Below are positions 48,506-58,452 of a stretch of DNA of 64,000 nucleotides, one piece after another. Origin of the DNA: Synechococcus sp. MW101C3. Its GTDB lineage: Bacteria > Cyanobacteriota > Cyanobacteriia > PCC-6307 > Cyanobiaceae. The position numbers and the translations under genes are program-made. The stretch spans positions 1 to 64,000 of the forward strand of contig NZ_NQKX01000007.1 in NCBI RefSeq assembly GCF_002252635.1, given 5' to 3'. Numbering within the stretch: the first letter of the stretch is position 1; the number at the start of each line of letters is the position of its first letter. The notes below the pieces were generated by a model. The model was not told the DNA's origin. It saw only the letters and a program-made list of their open reading frames with translations, and did no database searches.

Positions 48506-51004
48506 TCAGGCTCGCAGCTGGGCGTCGAACTGCTTCTCGACGGCCTGGCGCACCGCCGCGTGGGCCTGCTCCACCTCCGCTTCGGTGAGGGTGCGGCGCG
48601 CATCGCGGTAGCGCAGGCGGAAGGCCTGGCTGGCGGCTCCCTCCGCCACCTGGCTGCCGGCATAGCGGTCGATCAGTTCCGCCGACTCCAGCAACGGCCG
48701 GCCGGCCTTGCGCATCACCGTGAGCAGCTGGGCAGCCGTAACGCTGGCAGGGATCACCACGGCCAGGTCACGTTCAGAGGCGGGAACGGTGGGATAGGGG
48801 CTGAAGCTGGGCTGCCAGCGGTTGCTGCGGGTGGCCGCGCGCAGCAGCGGCTCCAGCGAGAGCTCAAACAGATGGGTGGCTTCCGGCAGGTCGAGGGCTT
48901 CGGCCTGGGCCGGGTGCAGTTGTGCAAACCAGCCCACCGCGCGGCCTTCGAGCACCAGCTCCGCCGCCCGGCCCGGGTGCAGCAGCGCATGGCCCTGCAG
49001 GGGGCGGTCGTCGCAGGTCAGCGACAACTGGCCGAGAGCCTGCTGCAGGACACCCCGCGCTTCGTAGTACCCCAACGGCCGGGGCTTGCCGGCGCTGCTC
49101 CACAGCTCGGAGCGCCGTTCCCCGCAGATCACCCCCGCCAGCTTCGCCTCGCTGATCGCATCGGTGTCGGCGGCATCGCCGTTGGCACGGAACACATGGC
49201 CGATCTCGAAGGCCCAGAAGCCTGGCTGTGAGGCCTGCAGGTTGCGGCGTGCCGCCAGCAGCAGGTCGTCGATCAGCGAATCACGCAGGTGGCCGTATTC
49301 AGCCAGAAGAGGATTGGCCAGCGCCACCCGCTCTGCCGTCGTCAGCCCAATGCCCCTGCTCACCGGGGCGTGGGCCGGCCCGAGCGACAGCGAGCAGCAT
49401 TCCTGCAGTCCGGCGGCGCAAAGGGCACGGCGCAACAGACGCTCGGCCTTCTGGGCAGGCTCCAGGCCGCCTGGGCAGATCGGGTCCGGCAGATGGGTGG
49501 CGAAATGGTCGTAACCCACGAGCCGGGCCACCTCCTCGATCAGATCCACCTCCCGCTGCAGATCCATCGCCCGCGACGGGGGCACTGTGACCCACCAGCC
49601 CTCCTCGCTGTCCTCCAGCTGGCAGCCCAGGGCCTCCAGGGTGGCCGTGATGCGTTCATCGGCCAGGTCGTCCGCCACGCCATCGACGAGCACGGGACCC
49701 AGCAGCTGGTGCAGGGCATCGCGGCGCAAGGCCAGCGGTGGGCGGGGATCCACAGGCGCCTGGTGCAGCCAGCGGCCCTGGATCTCGCCGCCGGCAAGCT
49801 CCACCAGCAGGGCGGCGGCACGATCCGCCGCCGCCAGGGTGACCTCCCGTGGCAGGCCTTTCTCGAACCGATGGCTGGCATCGGTGCGCAGGCCCACGCT
49901 GCGGGCGCTGCGGCGCACCGCCTGGGGCGCGAACACAGCGGCTTCCAGCCAGATGGCGCCGGTGCCGGGGTGCACCGAGGCGTTGCTTCCACCGATCACC
50001 CCCGCCAGGGCCACCGGCTGGTTGGCGTAGGTGATCAGCAGCGCTTCAGGGGTGAGGCGATGGCTGCTGCCATCAAGCGCCTCGAAGGCCTCGCCGTCGC
50101 CGGCCTGACGCACGCCGATGGCGCCGGGATCGGCGCTGACAGAGCCTGCCGGGCCGAGCAGGGCGAGCCGCTCGCTGTCGAAGGCATGCAGGGGCTGGCC
50201 AAATTCCAGCATCACCAGATTGGTGACATCGACCACGTTGTTGATCGCCCGCAGGCCGGCCCGCTCCAGGCGCTGCTGCAGCCAGTCCGGCGAAGGGCCG
50301 ACCTTCACGCCGGTGATGGCCGTGAGGCTGTAGAGACCACCGGCTTCGATCGCGGCGGCGTCAGCAGCCGCCACCGGCAACGGCACGGCGGAGACCTGCG
50401 GAGCCGGCGCTGTGAGCGTGAGCGCTGCGCCGGTGAGGGCCGCCACCTCGCGGGCGATGCCCTGCATCGAAAGCCCATCGGGGCGGTTGGCGGTGATCGC
50501 CAGTTCCAGCACCTGATCGTCAAGTCCGAGGCTGGGTCCCACCGGGGTGCCCAGGGGCGGCACGTCGCTGAGCAAATCGTCGAGCACGGCGATGCCATCG
50601 CTGCTTTCGGGCAGTCCCAGCTCCCGCAGCGAGCAGATCATGCCGCTGCTGGCCACGCCACGCAGTTCGGCGGGTTTGATGGTGAGATCCACCGCCGGCA
50701 GGTGGGCGCCCACCATCGCCACGGGCACATGGATTCCGGCCCGCACATTGGGGGCGCCGCAGACGATCTGCAGCAGGTCGTCGCCTGGAGCGGCCGAGAA
50801 ACGCACCCGGCAGACGCTGAGTTTGTCGGCGTTGGGATGGGGGCTGCGCTCCTCCACGAAGCCCACCACCACGCCGGCGGCGCGGGCAGCAAGATCCTCG
50901 ATCGCATCGACTTCAAAGCCGGCCATCGATAGACGTTCGGCCAGTTCAGCGGCGGGCATGGAGCAGGCCACCAGCTCCCGCAGCCATTGGAGCGAGACCT
51001 GCAT
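48506..51004 (-). CDS. pheT: Phenylalanyl-tRNA synthetase beta subunit
   Basis: Beta subunit of the alpha2beta2 synthetase charging tRNA-Phe, 832 residues. In order: N-terminal segment [15 protein letters not shown]/tRNA-binding domain (about 40-150, [14 protein letters not shown]), B3/B4 editing domain (about 200-370, [18 protein letters not shown]), B5 domain, catalytic-like core ([32 protein letters not shown]) and C-terminal FDX-ACB domain ([16 protein letters not shown]). ATG 51004 matches the family start; the frame upstream to 51184 is antisense to rpmG's leader. pheS is not in the window. Confidence 0.97.
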   Translation of the reverse strand: MQVSLQWLRELVACSMPAAELAERLSMAGFEVDAIEDLAARAAGVVVGFVEERSPHPNADKLSVCRVRFSAAPGDDLLQIVCGAPNVRAGIHVPVAMVGAHLPAVDLTIKPAELRGVASSGMICSLRELGLPESSDGIAVLDDLLSDVPPLGTPVGPSLGLDDQVLELAITANRPDGLSMQGIAREVAALTGAALTLTAPAPQVSAVPLPVAAADAAAIEAGGLYSLTAITGVKVGPSPDWLQQRLERAGLRAINNVVDVTNLVMLEFGQPLHAFDSERLALLGPAGSVSADPGAIGVRQAGDGEAFEALDGSSHRLTPEALLITYANQPVALAGVIGGSNASVHPGTGAIWLEAAVFAPQAVRRSARSVGLRTDASHRFEKGLPREVTLAAADRAAALLVELAGGEIQGRWLHQAPVDPRPPLALRRDALHQLLGPVLVDGVADDLADERITATLEALGCQLEDSEEGWWVTVPPSRAMDLQREVDLIEEVARLVGYDHFATHLPDPICPGGLEPAQKAERLLRRALCAAGLQECCSLSLGPAHAPVSRGIGLTTAERVALANPLLAEYGHLRDSLIDDLLLAARRNLQASQPGFWAFEIGHVFRANGDAADTDAISEAKLAGVICGERRSELWSSAGKPRPLGYYEARGVLQQALGQLSLTCDDRPLQGHALLHPGRAAELVLEGRAVGWFAQLHPAQAEALDLPEATHLFELSLEPLLRAATRSNRWQPSFSPYPTVPASERDLAVVIPASVTAAQLLTVMRKAGRPLLESAELIDRYAGSQVAEGAASQAFRLRYRDARRTLTEAEVEQAHAAVRQAVEKQFDAQLRA

Positions 51005-51113
51005 CGAATCCACGGCGTCCAGTCGCCGAGATCCTAATGACCGGCCCGGTGCAGGCCGGAGAGTATGTTGTTCAGCTGTCAGCTCGCCTCGCTTCAGCGG
51101 CGCACGTCCTTCC

Positions 51114-51308
51114 ATGGCAAAGAACAAGGGCGTCCGGCTCGTGATCACTCTTGAGTGCACCGAATGCCGGTCCAACCCCGCCAAGCGGTCTCCTGGTGTG
51201 TCTCGTTACACCACCCAGAAGAACCGCCGCAACACCACCGAACGGCTCGAATTGAAGAAGTTCTGCCCTCACTGCAACAAGAGCACGAACCACAAGGAGA
51301 TCAAGTGA
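51114..51308 (+). CDS. rpmG: 50S ribosomal protein L33
   Basis: A 64-residue zinc-ribbon type L33 of the large ribosomal subunit. It starts [19 protein letters not shown] and has the two cysteine pairs C-x2-C (ECTECR and FCPHCN), [15 protein letters not shown] and a basic C-terminus NHKEIK. It is divergent from pheT across 110 bp, which should hold both promoters. It is followed by a strong hairpin (51313-51338) and then rpsR, the L33-S18 order common in cyanobacteria and plastids. Confidence 0.97.
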   Translation: MAKNKGVRLVITLECTECRSNPAKRSPGVSRYTTQKNRRNTTERLELKKFCPHCNKSTNHKEIK

Positions 51309-51312
51309 GTGA

Positions 51313-51338
51313 GGGCTGGCGGTTATCACCGCCAGCCC
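51313..51338 (+). terminator. Perfect 11-bp hairpin between rpmG and rpsR
   Basis: GGGCTGGCGGT (51313-51323) pairs exactly with ACCGCCAGCCC (51328-51338) around the tetraloop TATC, starting 5 bp after the rpmG stop. A CTTTTCC tract follows about 6 bases later. It could be a partial terminator that lowers rpsR expression, an RNA-processing signal or a ribosomal-protein binding site. Confidence 0.65.
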
Positions 51339-51384
51339 CACAGCTTTTCCTCTCCCCACGTCTTCTTCCTTTCTGCCCTTCCCC

Positions 51385-51606
51385 ATGTCCAGCTCCTTCT
51401 TCAAGAAGCGTCTTTCGCCGATCAAACCCGGCGATCCGATCGACTACAAAGACGTTGATCTGCTCAAGAAGTTCATCACCGAACGCGGCAAGATCCTGCC
51501 CCGCCGGCTCACCGGGCTCACCGCCCAGCAGCAACGCGACCTCACCAATTCCGTGAAGCGCGCCCGCATCCTGGCGCTGCTTCCCTTCGTGAACCCAGAG
51601 GGCTGA
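51385..51606 (+). CDS. rpsR: 30S ribosomal protein S18
   Basis: A 73-residue small-subunit protein that pairs with S6 and binds 16S rRNA. Family features: [43 protein letters not shown] and the terminal LALLPFV. It lies 76 bp after rpmG and only 7 bp before the RNase gene, so translation machinery and RNA decay are linked in one unit. Full length, no anomalies. Confidence 0.97.
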   Translation: MSSSFFKKRLSPIKPGDPIDYKDVDLLKKFITERGKILPRRLTGLTAQQQRDLTNSVKRARILALLPFVNPEG

Positions 51607-51613
51607 GTTCGCC

Positions 51614-53680
51614 TTGGCGTTTCAGCCCGGCGACCTGGTCGGTCTGAACGGCACCAGAGGGCCTGAGCTTGCCGTCATCGACACCCTGTCCGGCAGCAAA
51701 GCGGCCCTGCGGGTCGGCTTTGAGGCCAGACCCCAACAGGTGCCGTTGCGTGAGCTTGATCCCCTGGTGTCGTTGCCAGGCACCTTCAACCCGCCCGCCT
51801 CTATGGTCGCCCCCCCCTGGGGGCTCACAGCGGAGCTGCTGCAACAGCAACGGCCCTCCAGCCGTGATCTCGGCGCCGCTTGGCTGCTGCTCAGTGAGCC
51901 GGCGTCGCCTGCCGCCTCCGGGGCTTCTTCCCATGGCGCACCTCCTGCTGCCATGCCACTGGAGGAGCTCGTGGCCCTGGTGGCCCCTGCCGACACACCG
52001 GCGGCTCGAGCCGCCTGCTGGTTGGTCCTGCAGCACCAGGAGCAGCACTTTTTTCGCTGGCGCCACGGCGCGGTTCAGCCCCGCACGCTGCGGGATCTCC
52101 GCCAGCTGCGCCGGGAGCGTCACCTCGAACGCCTGAGCCGGCTGCGCGAACAGCGCTGGCAAGCCTTGCTGCAGCAACGTCAGCCGCTCGATCCGAGCAG
52201 CCTCGACGCCCAGGCCCGTGCCCAGCTCGACCACCTGCTGGCCCTGGCCGGCGGGGATACCACCACGCCGTTGCCGGTGGCCCTGCGCCAGGCCTTGCAC
52301 GGCGCCCACTGCAGTGCGGAGCCGAGGGCGGTGCGACGCCTGCTGGTGGATCTGGGCCAGTGGGAGCCCCACGCACTTCCCTCGCTGCAGCGCACCGTGT
52401 GGGAACAGGGCTTCGTGCCCGAGCTGCTGGCCGAGGCCGAGCGGTTGATCGCGGCCGCCGCTGACCCGCAACCCGGCGACGACCAGCGCCGCGACCTCAC
52501 CACCCTGCGCACCTACACCCTCGACGATCCCGACACCCTGGAGATCGACGACGCCCTCTCCCTGGAGCAGCTGGGCGATGGCCGTCAGCGTCTGTGGGTG
52601 CACATCGCCGATCCTGGGCGGCTGGTGCCACCGGAGTCGCCCCTGGATCTGGAGGCACGACGCCGCGCCTCCAGCCTCTACCTGGCCGACCGGGTGGTGC
52701 CGATGTTTCCCTTTCCTCTGGCCACCGGCCCCTTCAGCCTGCGCCAGGGTCACCGTTGTGCCGCCTGGAGCACCGCGATCGAGCTGGATGACGAAGGTGC
52801 AGTGGCTGCCGTGGAGATTGTGCGCAGCTGGGTGCTGCCCACCTATCGCCTCTCCTACGCCGACGGCGATGCCCTGATCGAACTGGCTCCAAAGGAAGAA
52901 CCGGATCTGGCCAGCATCGACGCCCTGCTGGAGCGCCGTCGCCGCTGGCGTGTGGGCCAGGGTGCCCTGCAGATGGAGCAACCGGAGGGCCGCATCCGCG
53001 CGGTGGACGGGCAGACAAGCGTGGAGATCACCGACCCGAGCCCGGCCCGGGCGCTGGTGGCCGAAGCGATGATCCTCAACGGCGCCGTGATCGCCGCCTA
53101 TGGCGTGAGCGAGGGTCTGGCCCTTCCTTACCGGGGCCAGCCCAGCGCCGAGCTGCCGCCCGCTGCCCAGCTGGAGGCCCTGCCCCCTGGTCCGGTGCGA
53201 CACATGGCCCTGCGCCGCTGCCTCACCCGAGGTGTCACCGGTGTGCAGCCCTGCCATCACTTCAGCCTCGGGCTGAGCGCCTACGTGCAGGCCACCTCAC
53301 CGATCCGTCGCTACGCCGATCTGGTGGTGCAACGCCAGCTGGCGGCCCATCATCAGCACCAGCCGCCCCTGGATGGAACCGACCTCGGCGCCCTGCTCGA
53401 TCAACTCGATCCGCCGCTGCGGGAGGGGGTGCAGATCAGCCGCGAAGACCAGCGCCACTGGCAGCAGGTGTGGTTTGAGCAGCACCCCCAGGAACGTCTG
53501 GAGGGGGTGTTCCTGCGTTGGCTGCGGGAGCAGGACCGGCTGGGCCTCGTGCATCTCGAAGCGCTGGCGCTGGACGTGGCTGCCCGCTGCCCCGCCGCCG
53601 CCGAACCTGGCACCACCCTCACCGTGCACGTGCAGATGGTGGATTCGCTGTCGGATCTGCTGCGCCTCGAGGCGCGCTGA
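51614..53680 (+). CDS. RNase II/RNB family exoribonuclease
   Basis: Processive 3'-5' exoribonuclease of the RNB family, 688 residues. An N-terminal non-catalytic part (about 1-290) has an Ala-rich insert. The RNB core follows, with the Mg-binding acidic cluster LDDPDTLEIDDALSLEQ, then WVHIADPGRLV, RRRASSLYLADRVVPMFP and YVQATSPIRRYADLVVQRQL. A clear C-terminal S1 domain is missing or diverged. The start is TTG 51614 (MAFQPGDLVGLNG), 7 bp after rpsR; SH3-like residues here align with cyanobacterial relatives. It probably turns over mRNA and is cotranscribed with rpmG and rpsR. Confidence 0.92.
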   Translation: MAFQPGDLVGLNGTRGPELAVIDTLSGSKAALRVGFEARPQQVPLRELDPLVSLPGTFNPPASMVAPPWGLTAELLQQQRPSSRDLGAAWLLLSEPASPAASGASSHGAPPAAMPLEELVALVAPADTPAARAACWLVLQHQEQHFFRWRHGAVQPRTLRDLRQLRRERHLERLSRLREQRWQALLQQRQPLDPSSLDAQARAQLDHLLALAGGDTTTPLPVALRQALHGAHCSAEPRAVRRLLVDLGQWEPHALPSLQRTVWEQGFVPELLAEAERLIAAAADPQPGDDQRRDLTTLRTYTLDDPDTLEIDDALSLEQLGDGRQRLWVHIADPGRLVPPESPLDLEARRRASSLYLADRVVPMFPFPLATGPFSLRQGHRCAAWSTAIELDDEGAVAAVEIVRSWVLPTYRLSYADGDALIELAPKEEPDLASIDALLERRRRWRVGQGALQMEQPEGRIRAVDGQTSVEITDPSPARALVAEAMILNGAVIAAYGVSEGLALPYRGQPSAELPPAAQLEALPPGPVRHMALRRCLTRGVTGVQPCHHFSLGLSAYVQATSPIRRYADLVVQRQLAAHHQHQPPLDGTDLGALLDQLDPPLREGVQISREDQRHWQQVWFEQHPQERLEGVFLRWLREQDRLGLVHLEALALDVAARCPAAAEPGTTLTVHVQMVDSLSDLLRLEAR

Positions 53681-53710
53681 GGGGGCCTCAGGCGATGGCC
53701 AGCGCAGGCG

Positions 53711-55519
53711 TCAGTCTGCGACGAGCCGTGACACCCGCAGCCAGGGCCCCCAGGGATTGGCGCAGCCGATCAGCTGCACCGTGCGAGGTAGCTCAACAGC
53801 GGCCAGCCAGCGGTGCAGACCGGGTTCGAGCGTGATCACAGGCCAGGGGCGCTCGCCGGTGCCGAGGAGAAAGCCGCCGTTGCCATCGCTCTGCAGGCTG
53901 CCCTGGAACAGGCGTTCGTGGGGCTCCGCTGGGGCAACACCGGGATCCGTTGGCGCGGCGCCAAGCAGCTCGCCACCCGGCGACAGGCGCTCGGGCGCGG
54001 CCAGCGCCGCGTGCTGGCGCAGGCGCCACTCGGGGTGATGCCAGGGGGTGTCCCAGAGCGGTAGCGGCCCGGCAGGCGCCTGCGGGTCGTTGATCAGGGC
54101 CTCCTGCAGCTGGCGCACCGGCAGCTCGGCCGGCAGCAGTGCGTGGGCCACGCACAACGCCGCCGCCGCTCCCGCCGCCTGGCCGATGTTGAGGATCAGC
54201 GGCTGCAGCCGGGTGGCGCCGTTGGCCATGTGGCTGGTGCTGAAGGACTTGTCGGCGGCCAGCAGGTTGTCGAGGTCGGCGCACACCAGTGCGCCATAGG
54301 GAATCGTGAAGGGGGTGCCGCTCCAGCGTCCGCCCCAACGGCAGCTCTTCGGGGCCAGGGGCCAGTCAGGGCCGGGGTAGTGGTGATCGTTGGGGTAATT
54401 GCCCACGGCAATGGAGCTGATCGTCCCGTCTGGGCCGGTGGCCAGCGGGGCCAGGCGTGCCTCGGCTGTGCCGCCGGCGCAGGCCTGGGGCAACAGATCC
54501 CGTTCAGTGACAGTGGCCAGACCGTGCAGGCGCCGGCCCTCGCGCCAGTAGGGCATCAACGCCAAGGCCGAGGAGCCCTGCAGGGCCGCCGCTGCCGCCG
54601 CCTCCGGGAACACCGCCGCCGTCTTTACCCAGCCGTCACTGGCTTCGCCCAGGGCCGCAGCAAACGCGAGGCTGTGGGCCCGCATCTCCGCCTGCAGCGC
54701 CTGCTGCTGCTGCGGATCGGCGCTGAAGGCCCGCTCCAGCCCGTCGTGCCAGTCGTTGCCGTGCAAGGGCCAGTTCAGCATCACCAGCCCGCCCGGCAGG
54801 CGCCCATAGGTGAGCGTGCGCAGCAGGCCGTGGGCCTCGGTGGAGCGCGCGAAGGGTGGGGCCGGCGGCCGGCCGGAGGGGCAGGGGCCCTGCCCGAGCT
54901 GGCCCAGCACCACCCAGGTGGGCGACTGCACCGGCTGCCGTTGGAAGAAGGCGTCGTTTTCCAGCTGTTGCTGTGGCGGAGCGCTGGGTTCCCCCCACTG
55001 TTCGCGGGGTTCCCAGCCGCAGCGGAACGGCACCTCCGCCAGGGGCAGCAGATCGCCTCGGTCGCTGCCATCGATCAGCACCTCCAGAGCGATCGACTGG
55101 GGCTCGTGCTCCCGCTCGATCTCCACGGCGGTGACCCGCCGTCCCTGGCGCCGTACGCCGCGCAGCGTGCAGCACGGCCACCAGCGCAGGCGCGGTTCTG
55201 CCGCCACCCAGCCGCGCAGGATCCGTTCGGCCGTGGCCGGCCGCCAACCGAAGCAGCTCACCCAGTTGTGATCGAGCCCTTCGGCTTCCGCCTGCTGCAA
55301 GGCCCGCAGCAGCGCCCCCCAGAGACCGGTCTGCCAGGGGGTGAGCTCATTGCCGTCGGGCGCGCAGACCCCTGCAGCGCTCACCATTCCCCCCAGCCAG
55401 CCGCCGGGGGTGAGCAGCAGGGTGTCGGCGCCGGCGCGGGCCGCCTGCAGCGCCGCTGCCACGCCGCCGCTGCCACCGCCCCAGACCACCACCTGGGCTT
55501 GTTCCGCTGCGGCGCCCAT
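53711..55519 (-). CDS. FAD-dependent oxidoreductase, substrate unknown
   Basis: A 602-residue flavoprotein of the FAD_oxidored type (related to 'xanthan lyase'-annotated proteins). The dinucleotide motif GGGSGGVAAALQAARAGA lies at the N-terminus, and LIDGSDRGDLLPLA and the C-terminal FAD contact region SFSTSHMANGATRLQP with GQAAGAAAAL are present. The protein is soluble and lacks a signal peptide. The final 100 residues form a separate beta-rich segment. ATG 55519 is preferred over TTG 55528. It is convergent with the RNase gene (30 bp) and divergent from metG (about 200 bp). The natural substrate cannot be inferred. Confidence 0.87.
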   Translation of the reverse strand: MGAAAEQAQVVVWGGGSGGVAAALQAARAGADTLLLTPGGWLGGMVSAAGVCAPDGNELTPWQTGLWGALLRALQQAEAEGLDHNWVSCFGWRPATAERILRGWVAAEPRLRWWPCCTLRGVRRQGRRVTAVEIEREHEPQSIALEVLIDGSDRGDLLPLAEVPFRCGWEPREQWGEPSAPPQQQLENDAFFQRQPVQSPTWVVLGQLGQGPCPSGRPPAPPFARSTEAHGLLRTLTYGRLPGGLVMLNWPLHGNDWHDGLERAFSADPQQQQALQAEMRAHSLAFAAALGEASDGWVKTAAVFPEAAAAAALQGSSALALMPYWREGRRLHGLATVTERDLLPQACAGGTAEARLAPLATGPDGTISSIAVGNYPNDHHYPGPDWPLAPKSCRWGGRWSGTPFTIPYGALVCADLDNLLAADKSFSTSHMANGATRLQPLILNIGQAAGAAAALCVAHALLPAELPVRQLQEALINDPQAPAGPLPLWDTPWHHPEWRLRQHAALAAPERLSPGGELLGAAPTDPGVAPAEPHERLFQGSLQSDGNGGFLLGTGERPWPVITLEPGLHRWLAAVELPRTVQLIGCANPWGPWLRVSRLVAD

Positions 55520-55720
55520 CAGCGGCAACCGGGCAGCGGGAGGCGGTCACACAGAAGCAAGGCCATCGGCGGCAGGGCGGCTGGTGGGGAAAGGTTGTCA
55601 GAGTGCCCGAAAGTGCTGAGGCACCGTTGGCAGAAAGGCCGGCGCCAAGAGACGCTCGGTAGGATCCGTCGCCGGCGCAGGGCCGCTTTGGCGGGCCAGC
55701 GAGCCCTTGATCCCCGCCGA

Positions 55721-57307
55721 ATGACCTACACGCTCACCACCCCCCTTTACTACGTCAACGACAAGCCGCACCTCGGCAGCGCGTACACGACCCTGGCCTG
55801 TGACGCCCTGGCCCGGTTCCAGCGCCTCCAGGGGGAACGGGTGATCTTCATCACCGGCTGCGACGAGCACGGCCTGAAGATCCAGCGCACCGCAGAACAG
55901 GCCGGGCTCACGCCCCAGGCCCACTGCGACCGCGTCAGCGCTCAGTACAGGGAGCTGTGGCAGGCGTGGGAGATCAGCAACGACCGCTTCATCCGCACCA
56001 CCGATCCACGCCATCGCCAACTCGTGGATCAGTTCTTCCGGCGGGTCGAGGCCGCCGGCGACGTGGTGGAGGGCCGCCAGCAGGGCTGGTACTGCGTGGC
56101 CTGCGAGGAATTCAAGGACGAGGCCGCCGGTGCCGATGCCCCCAACTGCAGCATTCACCACCGCCCGCTGGAGTGGCGCGATGAAACCAATCTCTTCTTC
56201 CGGCTCTCCCGCTACCAGCAGCCGATCGAGGAGCTGATCCGCCGTCCTGGCTTCATCGCCCCGCCCGGCCGGCAGAAGGAGGTGGAGAACTTCGTGCAGC
56301 AGGGCCTGCGTGATTTCTCGATCTCCCGCCTGAACGTGCCCTGGGGCCTGCCGGTGCCGGGCCATGAACCGCAGACCTTCTATGTGTGGTTCGATGCGCT
56401 GCTCGGCTACCTCACCGCCCTGCTGGAGCCCGGTGATGCCCCCGATCTCGATCTGCTCAGCCAACGGGGCTGGCCGGCGTCGGTGCATGTGATCGGCAAG
56501 GACATCCTGCGGTTTCATGCCGTCTACTGGCCGGCGATGCTGCTGTCGGCCGGCCTGCCGCTGCCGGAGCGGGTGTTCGGCCACGGCTTTCTCACCCGTG
56601 AAGGGCAGAAGATGGGCAAGTCGCTGGGCAACGTGCTCGACCCCGCCACCCTGCTGGAGCGCTGCGGGCCCGATGCGGTGCGCTGGTATCTGCTGCGGGA
56701 CATCGGCTTCGGCGACGACGGCGACTTTCAGCAGCAGCGCTTCACCGACCTGGTCAACAACGACCTGGCCAACACGATCGGCAACCTGCTCAACCGCACC
56801 TCCTCCATGGCGCGTCGCTGGTTCGCCGAGGCTGTGCCGCCGGTGAGCAGCGCCGTCACCGATCAGCATCCGCTGGCCCTGGCCAGCGCGGAGGCCACGC
56901 AGCGGGTGATGGCGGCACTGGAACGGCTTGATTTCCGCGCGGGGGCGGAGGCGGCGCTGCAGCTGGCGGTGGCCGCCAACGGCTACCTCAACGAGCAGGC
57001 CCCCTGGAGTCGCATGAAACGGCAGGAGGGGGTGGAGCAGGTGGCGGATGATCTCTACGCCGTGCTTGAGGCTGCCCGGATCGTGGCCCTGCTGATCGCC
57101 CCTTTACTGCCGGATCTGGCCGGGCGCATGCTGGTCCAGCTGGCGCAGGCCCCCGTGCTCAGCGGTGCGCCTGAGCCGGCCCCCGCCGGCAACCCCGCCA
57201 ATCCGCCATGGAGCGAACGGCTGCGCTGGGGTGGCTTAGTGGCGGGCACACCCCTGCCTGAGCCGGCGCCGGTGATGGCCCGCCTCGAGCTGGAGGAAGC
57301 GCTTTGA
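55721..57307 (+). CDS. metG: Methionyl-tRNA synthetase
   Basis: Class I synthetase for initiator and elongator tRNA-Met, 528 residues. Signature HIGH variant in YYVNDKPHLGSAYTTL, the FITGCDEHGLKI segment, the single-zinc type CEEFKDE region, VWFDALLGYLT, HVIGKDILRFHAVYWPAML and KMSKS variant GQKMGKSLGN. The C-terminal helical anticodon domain contains NNDLANTIGNLLNR. No EMAP-like C-terminal dimerisation domain is present. ATG 55721 fits the family start; the frame is open far upstream, antisense to the flavoprotein. The stop overlaps the TTG start of lptC (TTGA). Confidence 0.97.
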   Translation: MTYTLTTPLYYVNDKPHLGSAYTTLACDALARFQRLQGERVIFITGCDEHGLKIQRTAEQAGLTPQAHCDRVSAQYRELWQAWEISNDRFIRTTDPRHRQLVDQFFRRVEAAGDVVEGRQQGWYCVACEEFKDEAAGADAPNCSIHHRPLEWRDETNLFFRLSRYQQPIEELIRRPGFIAPPGRQKEVENFVQQGLRDFSISRLNVPWGLPVPGHEPQTFYVWFDALLGYLTALLEPGDAPDLDLLSQRGWPASVHVIGKDILRFHAVYWPAMLLSAGLPLPERVFGHGFLTREGQKMGKSLGNVLDPATLLERCGPDAVRWYLLRDIGFGDDGDFQQQRFTDLVNNDLANTIGNLLNRTSSMARRWFAEAVPPVSSAVTDQHPLALASAEATQRVMAALERLDFRAGAEAALQLAVAANGYLNEQAPWSRMKRQEGVEQVADDLYAVLEAARIVALLIAPLLPDLAGRMLVQLAQAPVLSGAPEPAPAGNPANPPWSERLRWGGLVAGTPLPEPAPVMARLELEEAL

Positions 57308-58452
57308 TCGCTTCCCGCTCCACACGCCGCAGCGGCCTTCTGCTGCTGGTGCTGCTGCTGGGGGTGCCGTTGTTCGGTTGTGCGCGCAGCGCCAGAACGC
57401 CGGCCAAACCGCAGCCGTTCGTGTTCCGCGCCCTCAACCTCCGCCAGCAGGATGCCAAGGGGCGACCCAGCTGGGAGCTGACCAGCCCTGAAGCCCGCTA
57501 CGACCTGCAGCGCCGCGTGGCCACCGCCAGGCAACCGCGCGGTGTGATCTATGCGGCCGGCAAGCCGCGCTACCGCATCCAGGCCGGCAGCGGCACCGTG
57601 ATCAACGACGGCGAGGTGATCCAGCTGGAGGGGAAGGTGAGCATCGTGGTGATCGGCCCCCAGGGCGCCACGATCACGGGCGATCGCGTCCGCTGGACGC
57701 CAGCCCGCTCCCTGATTGAGATCAGCGGGAGGCCCGTTGCCACCGACCGCTCCACCCGCCTGACGGCGGAGCGCGCCCGTTTCCTGATCGCCGAAGACAA
57801 GCTGGAACTGCGCGGATCTCCCCGTCTGCTCCAGCCGGGCCTCAACCTGCTCACCCGCGAAGCCGACTGGTATCCGCCGAGCGGCAATCTGAAGGCGGCC
57901 GGGCCGGTGCTGGCGCTGAGGCAGCAGCCCGGCAAGCCCGCCCAGCGCCTCACCGCATCAGCACTGGAGGGCAACACGCGCGAGCAGGTGTTCGACGGGA
58001 TCGCGCCGGTGCAGTTCCTTGACCCCGCCGCCAAGACGGAGATCGCCGCTGGGCGAACCCGCTGGAACCTGGAGAAGCAATGGATTTCCAGCGCCGAACC
58101 CTTCACGGGCCGCTTCGATCAGCTCACGGTGCGCGGCAAGGCACTGGAAGCGAATCTGGCGGACACCACGGCCTTCATCCCCGCCGGCTGCGATGTGCGC
58201 CAACCAGGCGAGTGGTTGCAGGCCAACGTCTGCCGGTGGAACTGGACCTCGAAAGAGGTTCAGGCCCAGGGGGCCGTGCGGCTGGAACGCGAGGCGAACC
58301 GGCAGATCACCCGCAGCGAAGCGCTCAGCGGCCAGGTGGGCAAAGACGGCACCGTTGAGTTCGTCAGTCCGGGGGCGCGGGTGTTCACCGAGCTCACGGT
58401 GCCGCCACGGGCGCCGGGCCCGGCGCGGAAGCGTCCTCCAGTGTCGTTCTGA
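57304..58452 (+). CDS. lptC: LptC-like lipoprotein, LPS export
   Basis: A 382-residue exported protein resembling LptC, the inner-membrane-anchored bridge component moving LPS to the outer membrane. The N-terminus has a lipoprotein signal (LLLLVLLLGVPLFGC, lipidated Cys about 26), then beta-rich repeats as in LptC/OstA-N folds (VSIVVIGPQGATITGDRV, LTAERARFLIAEDKLEL). Cyanobacterial LptC-like proteins are about twice the length of E. coli LptC, as here. The start is TTG overlapping the metG stop by 4 bp. The 3' 59 bp overlap the CCB-like gene on the other strand. Confidence 0.85.
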   Translation: MIASRSTRRSGLLLLVLLLGVPLFGCARSARTPAKPQPFVFRALNLRQQDAKGRPSWELTSPEARYDLQRRVATARQPRGVIYAAGKPRYRIQAGSGTVINDGEVIQLEGKVSIVVIGPQGATITGDRVRWTPARSLIEISGRPVATDRSTRLTAERARFLIAEDKLELRGSPRLLQPGLNLLTREADWYPPSGNLKAAGPVLALRQQPGKPAQRLTASALEGNTREQVFDGIAPVQFLDPAAKTEIAAGRTRWNLEKQWISSAEPFTGRFDQLTVRGKALEANLADTTAFIPAGCDVRQPGEWLQANVCRWNWTSKEVQAQGAVRLEREANRQITRSEALSGQVGKDGTVEFVSPGARVFTELTVPPRAPGPARKRPPVSF

